The position numbers were made by a program, and so were the translations under genes. A DNA stretch of 64,000 nt, taken from contig PKCK01000082.1 of assembly GCA_002862085.1 (NCBI GenBank), positions 1 through 64,000 on the forward strand, given 5' to 3'. The stretch's first letter is position 1. The number at the start of each line of letters is the position of its first letter. The notes below the pieces were generated by a model. The model did not search any database and had not been told where the DNA came from. It saw only the letters and a list, made by a program, of their open reading frames with translations. Shown here piece by piece: positions 1 through 8,922 of this stretch. The stretch comes from Planctomycetota bacterium (GTDB lineage: Bacteria; Planctomycetota; UBA1135; GCA-002686595).

Positions 1-744
1 CGCGAGGGCGCGCTCGCCGGGGTCCTCGGGCACGCGCGGGTCCTCGATGCCGATGTTCCAGAGGGAGCCGTCCGCCTTCGTCCCGCGGGTGACGACCTCG
101 CCGCCGACCTCGAGGAGGAAGGCGCCGAAGCCGGCCTCGAGGAGCGCGCCGGCCGCGAGGTCCACCGCGTAGCCCTTGGCGATGGCGCTCGCGTCGAGCT
201 GGATCCCCGCGCGCGCCTTGGTGAGCGCGCCGGCCTCGCTCCACTCGACCTCGTCGAAGCCGAGGAGGCCGCGGGCCGCCTCCACCTCGGCGTCCGTCGG
301 CGCCGCGGGGCTCTCGCGGGCGGCGAAGCCCCAGAGCTCGACGAGGGGCGCGACGGTCGGGTCGAAGGCGGCGCCGGTCTCGCGGTACAGCGTCCGCGCC
401 AGGTCGAGCACCGCCAGGGTGGTGGGGGACACGGCCACGGCCTCGCCTTCGCTGGCCCGGTTGAAGCGCGAGAGGTCGGACTCGCGCTTCCAGGTGGAGA
501 GGTCGCGGTCCACGCCGTCGAGGACGCCCTGGGTCAGCTCCAGGGCGCGCTCCGCGCTCTGTCCAGGGCCGAGCTCGAGCACGCAGGACCAGGTCGTGCC
601 CATGCAGGCGCCCTCGACCCGCATCCGCCCGCCCTCCGCGGCGGCTCCGGCGGGGGCGGTGTCCGCGCCGCGCGCCCGCTCCTCGGAGGGAGAGCAGGCG
701 ACGAGGAGCGCGAGGGCGAGGGCGGAGGGGAGGCGTCGGCGCAT
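1..744 (-). CDS. apbE: FAD:protein FMN transferase ApbE, lipoprotein (3' end beyond window)
   Basis: ApbE transfers FMN from FAD onto a threonine of target proteins such as NqrB and NqrC, on the outer face of the cytoplasmic membrane. The frame starts at ATG 744 and leaves the window at base 1, so only the first 248 codons are seen. The N-terminus is a short lipoprotein signal (MRRRLPSALALALLVAC) with lipobox LVAC and Cys17. The family motif AKGYAVDLAAG, which helps bind FAD and Mg, is present, as are the upstream STWKRESDLSRFN and AFDPTVAPLVELWGF segments. It lies directly downstream of nqrA-F on the same strand, which fits maturation of that complex. A strong hairpin separates it from nqrF, so its expression may be reduced relative to nqr. 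Family assignment is firm; target specificity is inferred from context. Confidence 0.92.
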   Translation of the reverse strand, partial: MRRRLPSALALALLVACSPSEERARGADTAPAGAAAEGGRMRVEGACMGTTWSCVLELGPGQSAERALELTQGVLDGVDRDLSTWKRESDLSRFNRASEGEAVAVSPTTLAVLDLARTLYRETGAAFDPTVAPLVELWGFAARESPAAPTDAEVEAARGLLGFDEVEWSEAGALTKARAGIQLDASAIAKGYAVDLAAGALLEAGFGAFLLEVGGEVVTRGTKADGSLWNIGIEDPRVPEDPGERALA

Positions 745-785
745 CGGAGGTCTGGTCGAGAGGGGGAGGACAGGGCGCCCGGAAC

Positions 786-824
786 GAACGGAGGCCGCCG
801 GTCGACGACCGGCGGCCTCCGTTC
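786..824 (-). terminator. Perfect 18-bp hairpin between nqrF and apbE
   Basis: Arms 786-803 and 807-824 are exact reverse complements with a 3-nt loop. Read on the minus strand, the stem ends in GTTC and is followed by GTTCC, giving a GTTCGTTCC tail rather than a T-run. It lies 34 bp after the nqrF stop and 41 bp before the apbE start, so it would terminate, attenuate or protect the 3' end of the nqr transcript. Confidence 0.7.
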
Positions 825-857
825 ATTCGTCCCGCCGGGGCCAGCGGGACGCGCGGC

Positions 858-2084
858 TCAGCCGCCGAAGTCGTCGAGGTCGATCATCTCGGGGTCGACC
901 CCGAGGTCGTCGAGCATGCGGAGGACCGCCTGGTTCATCATCGGCGGGCCGCAGAGGTAGTACTCGCACTCCTCGGGGGCCGGGTGGTTCGCGAGGTAGT
1001 TCTCGAGCACGACCTGGTGGATGAAGCCGGTGTGGCCCTCCCAGTTGTCCTCCGGGAGCGGCTCGGACAGGGCGACGTGCCACTTGAAGTTGTCGTTCTC
1101 CGCCTGGAGCTTGTCGAAGTCCTCGACGTAGAACATCTCGCGGAGCGAGCGAGCGCCGTACCAGTAGGACATCTTCCGGTCGGTCTTCTCGGTGACGAGC
1201 ATGCGCATGATGTGGCTGCGCAGGGGCGCCATGCCGGCGCCGCCGCCGATGAAGACCATCTCGCGCTCGGTGGGCTTGATGTGGAACTCACCGAAGGGGC
1301 CGGAGACGGTCACCTTGTCGCCGGGCTTCTGGTCGAAGATGTAGCTCGAGCCCTTGCCCGGCGGCACGTCGGGGAGCCGCGGCGGGGGCGAGGCGATCCG
1401 GACGTTGAGCATGACGATGTCGTCGCCCTCGGCCGGGTAGTTCGCCATGGAGTAGGCGCGCTCGACCGTGTCGTTCGTGACCGACCGGTAGCGCCACAGG
1501 TCGAACTTGTCCCAGTCCTCGCGGTACTCGTCCTCGACGACGAAGTCCTTGTAGGCCACGTCGTGGGGCGGGATCTCGATCTGGATGTAGTCGCCGGAGG
1601 TGAAGTCGATCTTCTCCCCCTCGGGCAGGCGCACCTTGAACTCCTTGATGAAGGTGGCGACGTTGGCGTTCGAGACGACCTCGCACTCCCACTTCTTCAC
1701 GGAGAACACCGAGTCGGGGACCCGGATGCGCATGTCGTTCTTCACCTTCACCTGGCAGGAGAGGCGGCAGCCCTCCTTCGCCATGCCGCGGGAGATGTGG
1801 CCCTCCTCGGTGGGGAGGAGGTCACCGCCGCCCTCGTCGATGTTGACGAGGCACTGGGCGCAGGTGCCGCCGCCGCCGCAGGCGGAGGGGATGAAGAGTT
1901 TCTTGTCAGCGAGGGTCGCGAGCAGGGTGCTGCCGGCGGCGCACTCGATGGGCTGGCTCTCGTCGCCGTTGACGATGATCTTCACCGATCCGCTGTTGAC
2001 CAGCTTGGAGCGTGCGAACAGCAGGACGCTGACGATGAGGAGCGCGACGAGCGTGAACGCCGCGATGCCGAGGACGATGACCAT
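858..2084 (-). CDS. nqrF: Na+-translocating NADH:quinone reductase subunit F
   Basis: NqrF is the NADH-oxidising entry subunit of Na+-NQR; it passes electrons from NADH through FAD and a 2Fe-2S cluster to the membrane subunits. The 408-residue length equals that of characterised NqrF. Residues 1-23 form the single membrane anchor. A plant-type ferredoxin domain follows, with cluster cysteines C69, C75, C78 and C110. The FAD site RAYSMANYP, the NAD site [10 protein letters not shown] and the C-terminal [13 protein letters not shown] complete the ferredoxin reductase part. It is the last of the six nqr genes and starts 6 bp after the nqrE stop, without a clear Shine-Dalgarno, which suggests translational coupling. 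Confidence 0.97.
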   Translation of the reverse strand: MVIVLGIAAFTLVALLIVSVLLFARSKLVNSGSVKIIVNGDESQPIECAAGSTLLATLADKKLFIPSACGGGGTCAQCLVNIDEGGGDLLPTEEGHISRGMAKEGCRLSCQVKVKNDMRIRVPDSVFSVKKWECEVVSNANVATFIKEFKVRLPEGEKIDFTSGDYIQIEIPPHDVAYKDFVVEDEYREDWDKFDLWRYRSVTNDTVERAYSMANYPAEGDDIVMLNVRIASPPPRLPDVPPGKGSSYIFDQKPGDKVTVSGPFGEFHIKPTEREMVFIGGGAGMAPLRSHIMRMLVTEKTDRKMSYWYGARSLREMFYVEDFDKLQAENDNFKWHVALSEPLPEDNWEGHTGFIHQVVLENYLANHPAPEECEYYLCGPPMMNQAVLRMLDDLGVDPEMIDLDDFGG

Positions 2085-2090
2085 GTGACT

Positions 2091-2714
2091 CTAGAGCTGA
2101 ATACCGCCGAAGATCATGAACCCCATGGCCATGAGGCCCGTGATCATGAAGGTGATGCCGAGGCCGCGAAGGCCGGGGGGGACATCCGAGTACTTGAGCC
2201 GCTCGCGGATCGCGGCGAGTGCCACCATCGCGAGCCAGAAGCCGACGCCCGAACCGAATCCGAAGACCGCGGACTCGGTGACCGTGTACTCGCGCTCCAC
2301 CATGAAGAGCGACGAGCCGAGGATCGCGCAGTTCACCGCGATCAGGGGGAGGAACACGCCCAGCGCCGAATAGAGCGACGGGGCGAACTTGTCGATCGCC
2401 ATCTCCACCAGCTGCACGGCGGCGGCGATCGTCGCGATGAAGGTGATGAACTCCAGGAAGGACAGGTCGTACTTGGCGGCCTCGTCGCCGAGGGCCCAGG
2501 CCAGCGCGCCCTCCTTGAGGAGGTAGTTGCTGATGACCGCGTTGAGCGGCGTCGTCAGCGTCAGGACGAAGACGACCGCGAGCCCGAGGCCCATGGCCGT
2601 GTCGACCTTCTTGGAGACCGCCAGGAACGAGCACATCCCCAGGAAGAACGCCAGGGCGATGTTCTCGACGAAGATCGCCTTCAGCAGGAGGTTGATGTAG
2701 TGGACGAGATCCAT
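2091..2714 (-). CDS. nqrE: Na+-translocating NADH:quinone reductase subunit E
   Basis: NqrE is an integral membrane subunit of Na+-NQR; with NqrD it forms a pseudo-symmetric pair that holds an intramembrane iron-sulfur centre between paired cysteine-bearing half helices. The 207-residue protein is almost wholly hydrophobic with about six membrane spans. The motif [14 protein letters not shown] holds the conserved cysteine, and [18 protein letters not shown] the N-terminal one. An AGGAGG lies upstream of the ATG, overlapping the end of nqrD, whose stop is only 4 bp away. Confidence 0.95.
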   Translation of the reverse strand: MDLVHYINLLLKAIFVENIALAFFLGMCSFLAVSKKVDTAMGLGLAVVFVLTLTTPLNAVISNYLLKEGALAWALGDEAAKYDLSFLEFITFIATIAAAVQLVEMAIDKFAPSLYSALGVFLPLIAVNCAILGSSLFMVEREYTVTESAVFGFGSGVGFWLAMVALAAIRERLKYSDVPPGLRGLGITFMITGLMAMGFMIFGGIQL

Positions 2715-2718
2715 GGCG

Positions 2719-3342
2719 TCAGTCGGCCTCCTGGAGATCAGGGGTCAGCGAGCGCTGCACCCAGATGAGGAACCCGATCAGGAAGAAGGCGCCGGGGGAG
2801 AGGGTCATGAGCACGTTCGGCTCGTACCAGCCGCCGTCCTTCACCTGGGTGAAGACGGGGTAGCCGAGGACCATGCCCGAGCCGAAGAGCTCGCGGAACA
2901 GCGCGACGTAGATGAGCACCACGCTGTAGCCCATGGAGTTCGCGAAGCCGTCCACGGCCGAGGCGGCCGGCGGATTCGCCATCGCGAAGGCCTCGGCGCG
3001 GCCCATCACGATGCAGTTCGTGATGATGAGGCCGACGAAGACCGAGAGCTGCTTCGAGGTGTCGTAGACGAACGCCTTGAGGAACTGGTCCGCGACGATC
3101 ACCAGCGACGCGATGACCGCCAGCTGGGTGATGATCCGGATGCTGCCGGGGATCTTGTTCCGGAGCAGTGAGATGATCGTGTTCGAGCTGACCAGCACGA
3201 AGGTCAGCGCCGCGCTCATCACGAGCGCGGTCTCGAGCTTGGTCGTCACCGCCAGCGCCGAGCAGATCCCGAGCACCTGGAGGGTGATCGGGTTCTTGTC
3301 GTACAGCGGGTCGAGCAGCGTTGCTTTGGTGGCCTTGTCCAT
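2719..3342 (-). CDS. nqrD: Na+-translocating NADH:quinone reductase subunit D
   Basis: NqrD is the partner of NqrE in the membrane core of Na+-NQR. At 207 residues it has the expected size and six or so hydrophobic spans. The paired motifs [16 protein letters not shown] and [15 protein letters not shown] carry the cysteines that correspond to those in NqrE. The soluble N-terminus ends at [15 protein letters not shown], typical of NqrD. It sits between nqrC (40 bp gap) and nqrE (4 bp gap). Confidence 0.95.
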   Translation of the reverse strand: MDKATKATLLDPLYDKNPITLQVLGICSALAVTTKLETALVMSAALTFVLVSSNTIISLLRNKIPGSIRIITQLAVIASLVIVADQFLKAFVYDTSKQLSVFVGLIITNCIVMGRAEAFAMANPPAASAVDGFANSMGYSVVLIYVALFRELFGSGMVLGYPVFTQVKDGGWYEPNVLMTLSPGAFFLIGFLIWVQRSLTPDLQEAD

Positions 3343-3382
3343 TGGATGGCAGTGGCGCGTATCGGGGCGCGCCGGTGGTCCT

Positions 3383-4138
3383 TCAGTTCTTCGCCAGGTA
3401 GGGGCCGTAGCCAGCCGAGCCGAGCCAGAGCTTGACGGTCGCGTCGACGCCCTTGGACGTGATGGTCGCGCCGGCGAGGCCGTCGACCTGGAAGTTCTCG
3501 TCGCGCTGGGCGCCGGACTTCACGACGCCGAGCTTCACCTCGCCGGAGTCGCCGTAGACGGAGAGGTCCTTCCACCCCGCCTGCCACTTCTTGTTGTCGA
3601 TCTCGCCGCCGAGGCCGGGGGTCTCACCGTGGTCGTAGAAGGTGATGCCCTTGACCTTGGCGCCGCCGGGCTCGACCGCGAGGTAGCCGTACATCGTCGA
3701 CCACAGACCCTTGCCGTGGATCGGGAGCACGATGCACTCCATGCCCTCGGCCTTCACCTCGAAGACCTCGAGCTGCTCGGGGAGCCGCGACACCTGGGCG
3801 AGCTTGAACTCCGCGGGCGTCTCCTCGGAGGCGCTGGGGTCCTTGGCCATCTTGAGCGGGTCGACGTCGGCGACCGAGAGGTCGCTCAGGACGTCCCCGG
3901 TCTTGCGGTCGATGACCTTGCCCTCGATGGACTTGAACAGCTCGGCGACCTTCTCCTCGGGAAGCGGATCGTCCGCGGCCGCGAGGCCCGCGACGCGGAT
4001 GACCTGACGCTGCTGGTCGAGGATCTGGTTCTTGTCGATCCGCTCGCGCAGCACGTCCGCGATCGACGCGACGGCGCCCGAGGCGACGAGGCAGATCGCC
4101 AGGGTGAACCCGAGCACGTACTTGTTACTGAAGTCCAA
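3383..4138 (-). CDS. nqrC: Na+-translocating NADH:quinone reductase subunit C
   Basis: NqrC is a periplasm-facing subunit carrying a covalently bound FMN on threonine. One N-terminal membrane helix (about residues 8-28) is followed by a soluble FMN-binding domain. The attachment site is AGATITS; the threonine is residue 225, the number used for the FMN threonine in Vibrio NqrC. The FMN is expected to be installed by ApbE encoded downstream. The start codon is TTG at 4138, inside the end of nqrB (14 bp overlap), and is backed by GGAGG 6 nt upstream (4145-4149). Total length is 251 residues, normal for the family. Confidence 0.95.
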   Translation of the reverse strand: MDFSNKYVLGFTLAICLVASGAVASIADVLRERIDKNQILDQQRQVIRVAGLAAADDPLPEEKVAELFKSIEGKVIDRKTGDVLSDLSVADVDPLKMAKDPSASEETPAEFKLAQVSRLPEQLEVFEVKAEGMECIVLPIHGKGLWSTMYGYLAVEPGGAKVKGITFYDHGETPGLGGEIDNKKWQAGWKDLSVYGDSGEVKLGVVKSGAQRDENFQVDGLAGATITSKGVDATVKLWLGSAGYGPYLAKN

Positions 4139-5357
4139 GGCGGACCTCCCGGCGACGGATGTTCGCCTTCATGACGTAGTGGTCGATGAGCGGGGCGAAG
4201 ACGTTCATGAAGATGATCGCCAGCATGATCCCCGCGGGGTAGGCGGGGTTGAGCACCCGCACCAGGACGGTCAGCGCGCCGATCATGAACCCGTAGATCC
4301 AGCGGCCGGTGTTGGTCTGCGCCGCCGACACGGGGTCGGTGGCCATGAAGATCGAGCCGAAGGCGAAGCTGCCGATGACGAAGTGCCACTCGGGCCCGAG
4401 GGCCAGGTAGTGGGGGGCGGCGCCGTCGCCGGCGGGGGCCAGGACGTTGAAGAGCAGGGTGAGGCTGACCATGCCGACGAGGCAGGAGAGCATCACGCGC
4501 CACGAGCCGACCTTGCTGAAGATCAGGACGGCCGCGCCGATGAGGCAGGCGGCCGTGCTGGTCTCGCCGATCGAGCCGGGGATCCAGCCCATGAAGGCGT
4601 CCATCCAGCCGATGTTCAGCGTGCTCGCCGCGGCCATGCCGGCGGTGTCCGCGCCGTTGAGCGCGAAGTAGCCCAGCGGAGTGGCCCCGGTCGCGCCGTC
4701 GATCCAGGCGCCCTCGGTCCCGGCCGCGACGCCGCTGCCCGAGACCCAGACCCTGTCACCGGAGATGTCCGGCGCGTAGGCGAAGTAGAGGAAGATCCTC
4801 GCGGTCAGGGCCGGGTTCAGGATGTTCATCCCGGTGCCGCCGAAGATCTCCTTGCCGACGACGACGCCGAAGGCGATGCCGAGGGCGACCTGCCAGAGCG
4901 GGATGTCCGGCGGGAGCGTCAGAGGGAAGAGCAGCGAGGTCACGAGGAAGCCCTCGTTGATCTCGTGCTTCCTGATCAGCGAGAAGATCGCCTCGAGCGT
5001 GCCGCCGACGATGATCGTCACCGCGTAGATCGGGATGAACTTGAAGGCGCCGTAGATCAGGCACTGCAGGTGGTTCGCGTCGGCGGGGGACAGCGCCCAG
5101 TCCGTCGTGGCCCGCTCGTGCTGGAACCCGACGTTCCACATCCCGAACAGCGTGCAGGGGATCAGCGCGATGACGACCATGATCATCATCCGCTTCAGGT
5201 CGATCCCGTCGCGCACGTGTGGGCCCGTCTTGGTGCGGTGCCCCGGGGTGAAGAGGAACGTGTCGGCCGCCTCGTACACGGGGTAGAGGCGCTCGAACTT
5301 CCCGCCCTTCTCGAAGAGCGGCTCGACCTTGTCGAGGGTGTTGCGTAGGAACTTCAC
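4125..5357 (-). CDS. nqrB: Na+-translocating NADH:quinone reductase subunit B
   Basis: NqrB is the main Na+-conducting membrane subunit of Na+-NQR and holds riboflavin plus a covalently bound FMN. The 410-residue protein opens with the cytosolic segment MKFLRNTLDKVEPLFEKGG and then about ten membrane spans. The FMN attachment site lies in DGATGATPLGY; by alignment with the SGATPL motif of other NqrB proteins, T226 is the likely FMN-bearing residue, with T223 forming a second overlapping GAT. The start is GTG 5357 with GGAG 7 nt upstream. The gene begins 28 bp after nqrA and overlaps nqrC. Confidence 0.96.
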   Translation of the reverse strand: MKFLRNTLDKVEPLFEKGGKFERLYPVYEAADTFLFTPGHRTKTGPHVRDGIDLKRMMIMVVIALIPCTLFGMWNVGFQHERATTDWALSPADANHLQCLIYGAFKFIPIYAVTIIVGGTLEAIFSLIRKHEINEGFLVTSLLFPLTLPPDIPLWQVALGIAFGVVVGKEIFGGTGMNILNPALTARIFLYFAYAPDISGDRVWVSGSGVAAGTEGAWIDGATGATPLGYFALNGADTAGMAAASTLNIGWMDAFMGWIPGSIGETSTAACLIGAAVLIFSKVGSWRVMLSCLVGMVSLTLLFNVLAPAGDGAAPHYLALGPEWHFVIGSFAFGSIFMATDPVSAAQTNTGRWIYGFMIGALTVLVRVLNPAYPAGIMLAIIFMNVFAPLIDHYVMKANIRRREVRLGLQ

Positions 5358-5385
5358 TTGATCTCTCCGGGTCGAAGGAGGCGTC

Positions 5386-6735
5386 TCAGCCCTCCTTCTC
5401 GATCGTGGTCAGCATCTCGCGGAGCATGTCGGTGATGGCGATCTTCGAGGGATCGACCACCTGGCAGAGGGCGAGGTCCTCTTCGGCGAGCTCGAGCACG
5501 CCGAGCTTCTCGGCGCCCTCCAGGTCACCCGACGCCAGCGACTTGATCAGCTGGGTCGCGAGCACGTCCATGGGCATCACCGACTCGTAGTGCCCCATGG
5601 GCACGATCGCGCGGAGGCTGCCGTTCGTGTCCGTGTCGTACTTGAAGGTCTTGCGGAAGAACTTGTCCCAGACGGTGTTGGTCTGGGTGAACCGCCCGCT
5701 GACCGGCAGGGCCCAGCCGACGAGGTCGCGCTTGACGTCGTCCTCGAGGATGGTGACCTGGGTGTTCCAACGGCCGAGGAACTCGACGTGCTGCTCGGGG
5801 TCGATCTTGTCGCCCCAGAGGCAGGAGCCGTTCACGAGGCGCGTGCGGGCCGCGGTGGACTCGCCTTCGAGGAGCGCGGCCATGTCGGCGCCCGGGCGCG
5901 TGCGGATCAGCTTCGGTTCCTTCGCGGCCGGGCCGGTCACCGCGATCACGCGGGTGGTCGGACGCCTTCCGGAGCGGAAGAGCTGGCCGATGTCGCAGAC
6001 GTCCTGGAGACCGATGTGCCAGACGACCCTCTTCGGGCCGGCGGGGCAGACCTTGTGGATCGAGAAGCCCGCGGTGCCCGACGGGTGAGGACCGTCGAAG
6101 TGATGGACGAGGGTGCCCTCGCCCATGACCTTGCCGAAGTTCTCCCCGTCCTTCGCGCACAGGTGGATGTTGCCATCGGTGAACTTCTTCAGGACCTCGA
6201 GCCCGATGGCGAGGTCGTCTTCGCGGCCCGCGATGACCTTGCGGAGATCGGGGGCGAGGGGGCTCGAATCGTGGGCCTGGACGACGATGCCCACGGGATC
6301 GTCCGTGCTCCCGGCGACCTTGTCGTAGGGACGGCGGCGAAGCGCCGGCCACAGACCCGAGGTCATCAGCGCGGCGCGGACCTCGTCGCGCGAGGCGCCG
6401 AGGAGGTCGACGGCTTCGAAGGGCTCGGCGTCGTCGAAGCCGTCGACGTCGATCACGACCGACAGCACGGCGCGCCGGTGGCCGCGGTGGATCGCGGCGA
6501 TCCTCCCGGCGGCCGGGGAGCTGTAGACGACACCGTCGTCGCGACGGTCGACGAACAGGGGCGTGCCGACCTTGACGGCGTCGCCCTCCTGGACGAGCAG
6601 CCGGACCTTGATACCCCACGACTGCTGGGGCATGAGAGCGACGCGGCGGACGTCGAGCCGATCGACGACGGTGTCGGAGTCCGGCGCCCCGTGGATCGGG
6701 AGGTCGAGTCCGCGCTTGGCTTTGATCGTGGCCAT
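5386..6735 (-). CDS. nqrA: Na+-translocating NADH:quinone reductase subunit A
   Basis: NqrA is the cytoplasmic subunit of Na+-NQR, bound to NqrB at the quinone-binding side. ATG 6735 gives MATIKAKRGLDLPIHGAP, the characteristic NqrA N-terminus; the frame stays open upstream to 6801 but the extra 22 residues are Arg/Pro-rich and unlike the family. The protein has 449 residues, close to the usual size. Segments such as GPHPSGTAGFSIHKVCPAGPK and GRFTQTNTVWDKFFRKTFKYD are typical. It is the first gene of nqrA-F. No good Shine-Dalgarno is seen before the start. Confidence 0.95.
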   Translation of the reverse strand: MATIKAKRGLDLPIHGAPDSDTVVDRLDVRRVALMPQQSWGIKVRLLVQEGDAVKVGTPLFVDRRDDGVVYSSPAAGRIAAIHRGHRRAVLSVVIDVDGFDDAEPFEAVDLLGASRDEVRAALMTSGLWPALRRRPYDKVAGSTDDPVGIVVQAHDSSPLAPDLRKVIAGREDDLAIGLEVLKKFTDGNIHLCAKDGENFGKVMGEGTLVHHFDGPHPSGTAGFSIHKVCPAGPKRVVWHIGLQDVCDIGQLFRSGRRPTTRVIAVTGPAAKEPKLIRTRPGADMAALLEGESTAARTRLVNGSCLWGDKIDPEQHVEFLGRWNTQVTILEDDVKRDLVGWALPVSGRFTQTNTVWDKFFRKTFKYDTDTNGSLRAIVPMGHYESVMPMDVLATQLIKSLASGDLEGAEKLGVLELAEEDLALCQVVDPSKIAITDMLREMLTTIEKEG

Positions 6736-7102
6736 GTGCTGGTGGAGCGGCCATGTTCTGCAGCGTGGGCTGCGTGGCCGGGAAGGGGAGGCGGTGGTCA
6801 CCGAGTGACGGGCGACGGTGGGCCGCGAAGCGACCCGTCGAGTGGGCCGCGTGAGGCTCGGCTCGACGCCCGCTTTTCGGCAACGAGTCTAGCCGCGGTG
6901 CGATGGACGACGCGACGCCGTCACCCAGCTTCTTTCGGCTCGTTCGCGCCCTTGTCCCACCTTCGAACGGCGAGTTCCGCTCCGCGTTTCCACTCCCGAC
7001 GTCAGGCGCACCGATCGTCGCGTGCGGCGGCGCGCAGCGCCCGGCCGGGCTTCGGGTGAGCACGCGATGAAGGACCTCCGCCGGGGGGCCCTGTGACGGG
7101 CC
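6736..7102 (-). promoter_or_regulatory. Intergenic region with candidate nqr promoter
   Basis: This 367-bp gap separates the dihydroorotase stop from nqrA. Read on the minus strand, TAGACT at 6891-6886 resembles a -10 box and would start transcription near 6879, about 145 nt before nqrA; no convincing -35 is seen. Two GC-rich inverted repeats lie close to the dihydroorotase stop: GGCCC/GGGCC (7087-7102) and the 12-nt palindrome GCCCGGCCGGGC (7039-7050). I see no gene here. Confidence 0.4.
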
Positions 7103-8440
7103 TCAGCGCTCGCCGTCGAAGGCCATGCGCCGACCTGCCGCGGGGCCCTTGGCGGCGCCGTCCGCGTAGGCGACCCGGCCGGCCAGGATCGTCGTGACCG
7201 GCATGCCCGCCAGCTCGACGTCGGCGAAGGGCGTTCGTCCGGCGCGGCTGTGGAACGGCTGGGCTCCGAGTGGCCCGCTCACGTCGGGATCGACGATCAC
7301 CAGGTGCCCCAGCTGGCCGGGCGCCACGGGGCCTCGATCCCGCACGCCGTACACGCGGCGCGGGCCCTCCACGCACAGCCTGACGATGTCCTCGTGGCGC
7401 AGCCAGCCGTCCCGAACTGCCGTGAGAAGCAGGGGTAGCGTCGTCTGAACGCCAGCGATCCCCGAGGAGGAGCGCGGGAAGGGCAGGGCCTTGTCCTCCG
7501 CGGTGTGGGGGGCGTGGTCCGAGCCGATGCAGGCCGCGGTGCCGTCCGCAGCGGCCTCCCGGAGGATCTCCTGGTGAGCCCGATCCCGAACGGGCGGATT
7601 CATCTGGGCCCAGGTCCCGTGGGTCTCGTAGCAGTCGGGGGCCGCCAGGAACAGGTGGTTCGGCGTGAGCTCGATGGTCACCAGGTCGCCGAGATCCCGC
7701 TCCCGCACCAGGTGGATCTCGTCGGCCGTCGAGACGTGGAGGATGTGGATCGGCCTCCCGGTCAGCTCCGCGAGTTCCAGCAGGCGCTTGGTGGCCTTGA
7801 CGGCGGTCTCCACGTCCCTGACATGGGGATGCTCGCGGACGTGACTGCCGTCCGGCAGGGCCGCGTAGCGCTCCTTGAGACGGTCGTCGTCCTCGCTGTG
7901 GAAGGTGACCCGCTTCTCGCCGCTTCGCAGGATGCGCTCGAGGGTGGGGTCGTCCGGGACGAGCAGGCTGCCCGTGGACGAGCCCATGAACACCTTGATC
8001 CCTGCGCACCCCGGCGCGTGCTCCCACTCGCCGATGACGTCCGCGTTCTCGCGCGTCCCGCCCAGGAAGAAGGCGTAGTCCGCGCGGCAGCGATCGACCG
8101 AGCGCGACAGTTTGTCATCGAGGCGCGCGGGGCTGTCGGTGTTCGGGTCGGTGTTGGGCATCTCCATGAAGCCCGTCACGCCCCCGGCGATGGCGGCCAG
8201 GGAGCCGCTGGCGAGGTCCTCTTTCCGGGTCAGGCCCGGTTCGCGGAAGTGCACCTGGGGGTCGGTCAGGCCGGGGAGGATCAGCTTGCCCGCCGCGTCG
8301 ATGCGCGCGATGCCCTCGGGCGCCTCGAGCCCCGCGCCCACCTCGGCCACGCGACCGTCGCGGATCAGGACGTCCGCCGGGGTCACGCCGGTCGGGCCGA
8401 CGAGCCGGCCGCCGTGCACGAGGAGATCGCCGCCGCTCAT
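7103..8440 (-). CDS. pyrC: Dihydroorotase (class I type, QVH variant)
   Basis: Dihydroorotase closes carbamoyl-aspartate to dihydroorotate in pyrimidine synthesis. The 445-residue amidohydrolase-fold protein shows the family segments DPQVHFREPGL, GGVTGFMEMPNT, CAGIKVFMGSS (the lysine expected to be carboxylated), IHILHVST and IGSDHAPHT. In the first metal motif the usual HxH is QxH (Q62-V-H64), so one zinc ligand is replaced; I recall the same QVHFREPG form in Bacteroidetes-type dihydroorotases, so it is probably functional. The ATG at 8440 overlaps the stop of the HIT gene (ATGA), indicating coupled translation. Allantoinase or hydantoinase activity is a less likely alternative. Confidence 0.88.
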   Translation of the reverse strand: MSGGDLLVHGGRLVGPTGVTPADVLIRDGRVAEVGAGLEAPEGIARIDAAGKLILPGLTDPQVHFREPGLTRKEDLASGSLAAIAGGVTGFMEMPNTDPNTDSPARLDDKLSRSVDRCRADYAFFLGGTRENADVIGEWEHAPGCAGIKVFMGSSTGSLLVPDDPTLERILRSGEKRVTFHSEDDDRLKERYAALPDGSHVREHPHVRDVETAVKATKRLLELAELTGRPIHILHVSTADEIHLVRERDLGDLVTIELTPNHLFLAAPDCYETHGTWAQMNPPVRDRAHQEILREAAADGTAACIGSDHAPHTAEDKALPFPRSSSGIAGVQTTLPLLLTAVRDGWLRHEDIVRLCVEGPRRVYGVRDRGPVAPGQLGHLVIVDPDVSGPLGAQPFHSRAGRTPFADVELAGMPVTTILAGRVAYADGAAKGPAAGRRMAFDGER

Positions 8441-8856
8441 GCCGCACCTCCTTCCCCGAGGACCTCGCGGATGGAGGCCGCGAGGGCCTCTCCGTCCTCG
8501 AGCGCGCCAGGGCGCCAGCCGACGCCGAGCCCGTCCTCGCCGTGCCGCGGGATGACGTGGAAGTGAACGTGCATGACCTCCTGATGGGCCTCCCGCCCGT
8601 TGTTCTGGAGGACGTTGTACGCGGTCGCGCCGGTGGCCTCCATGACGGCGCGCGCCACGCGGGGGAGCACGCGGCCGAGGGCAGCGGCCTGGTCCTCCGA
8701 CAGCTCGTGCAGATGCGCGCGGCGCTCCTTCGGGATGACGAGGGTGTGCCCCCGCGAGAGGGGACCGATGTCGAGGAACGCGAGGACGTGCTCGGTCTCG
8801 AGCACGCGGTGACACGGGATGTCCCCGTCCAGGATCCGGTCGAAGATCGTCGTCAT
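8437..8856 (-). CDS. HIT family nucleotide-binding protein
   Basis: A 139-residue histidine-triad protein of the HINT/protein kinase C inhibitor branch, which usually hydrolyses AMP-amine or AMP-acyl conjugates. The triad is MHVHFHVIPR, with H96, H98 and H100, preceded by the conserved NVLQNNGREAHQEV. The N-terminal TIFDRILDGDIPCHRVLE is typical; the metal-type CxxC of some HINT proteins is absent. Its stop overlaps the dihydroorotase start. Upstream, TAGGCT on the minus strand (near 8905) could serve as a -10 box. The physiological substrate cannot be read from sequence. Confidence 0.92.
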   Translation of the reverse strand: MTTIFDRILDGDIPCHRVLETEHVLAFLDIGPLSRGHTLVIPKERRAHLHELSEDQAAALGRVLPRVARAVMEATGATAYNVLQNNGREAHQEVMHVHFHVIPRHGEDGLGVGWRPGALEDGEALAASIREVLGEGGAA

Positions 8857-8922
8857 GGTGTGGGGCGCGGAGGGGCCGGGGCCGGGCCTGGCGCGCCGGC
8901 GGCGAGCCTAACCAAGCGGGGG

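Noticed and set aside
984..2768. Long plus-strand open frame opposite nqrF and nqrE
   Set aside because: It mirrors the codon pattern of the certain nqr genes on the other strand. At this G+C content stop codons are rare in the antisense frames, and its predicted protein is His/Asp/Glu-rich with no motif.
6736..6801. Upstream-extended nqrA start at 6801
   Set aside because: The extra residues are Arg/Pro/Ser-rich and unlike NqrA; MATIKAKRGLDLPIHG at 6735 is the family N-terminus.
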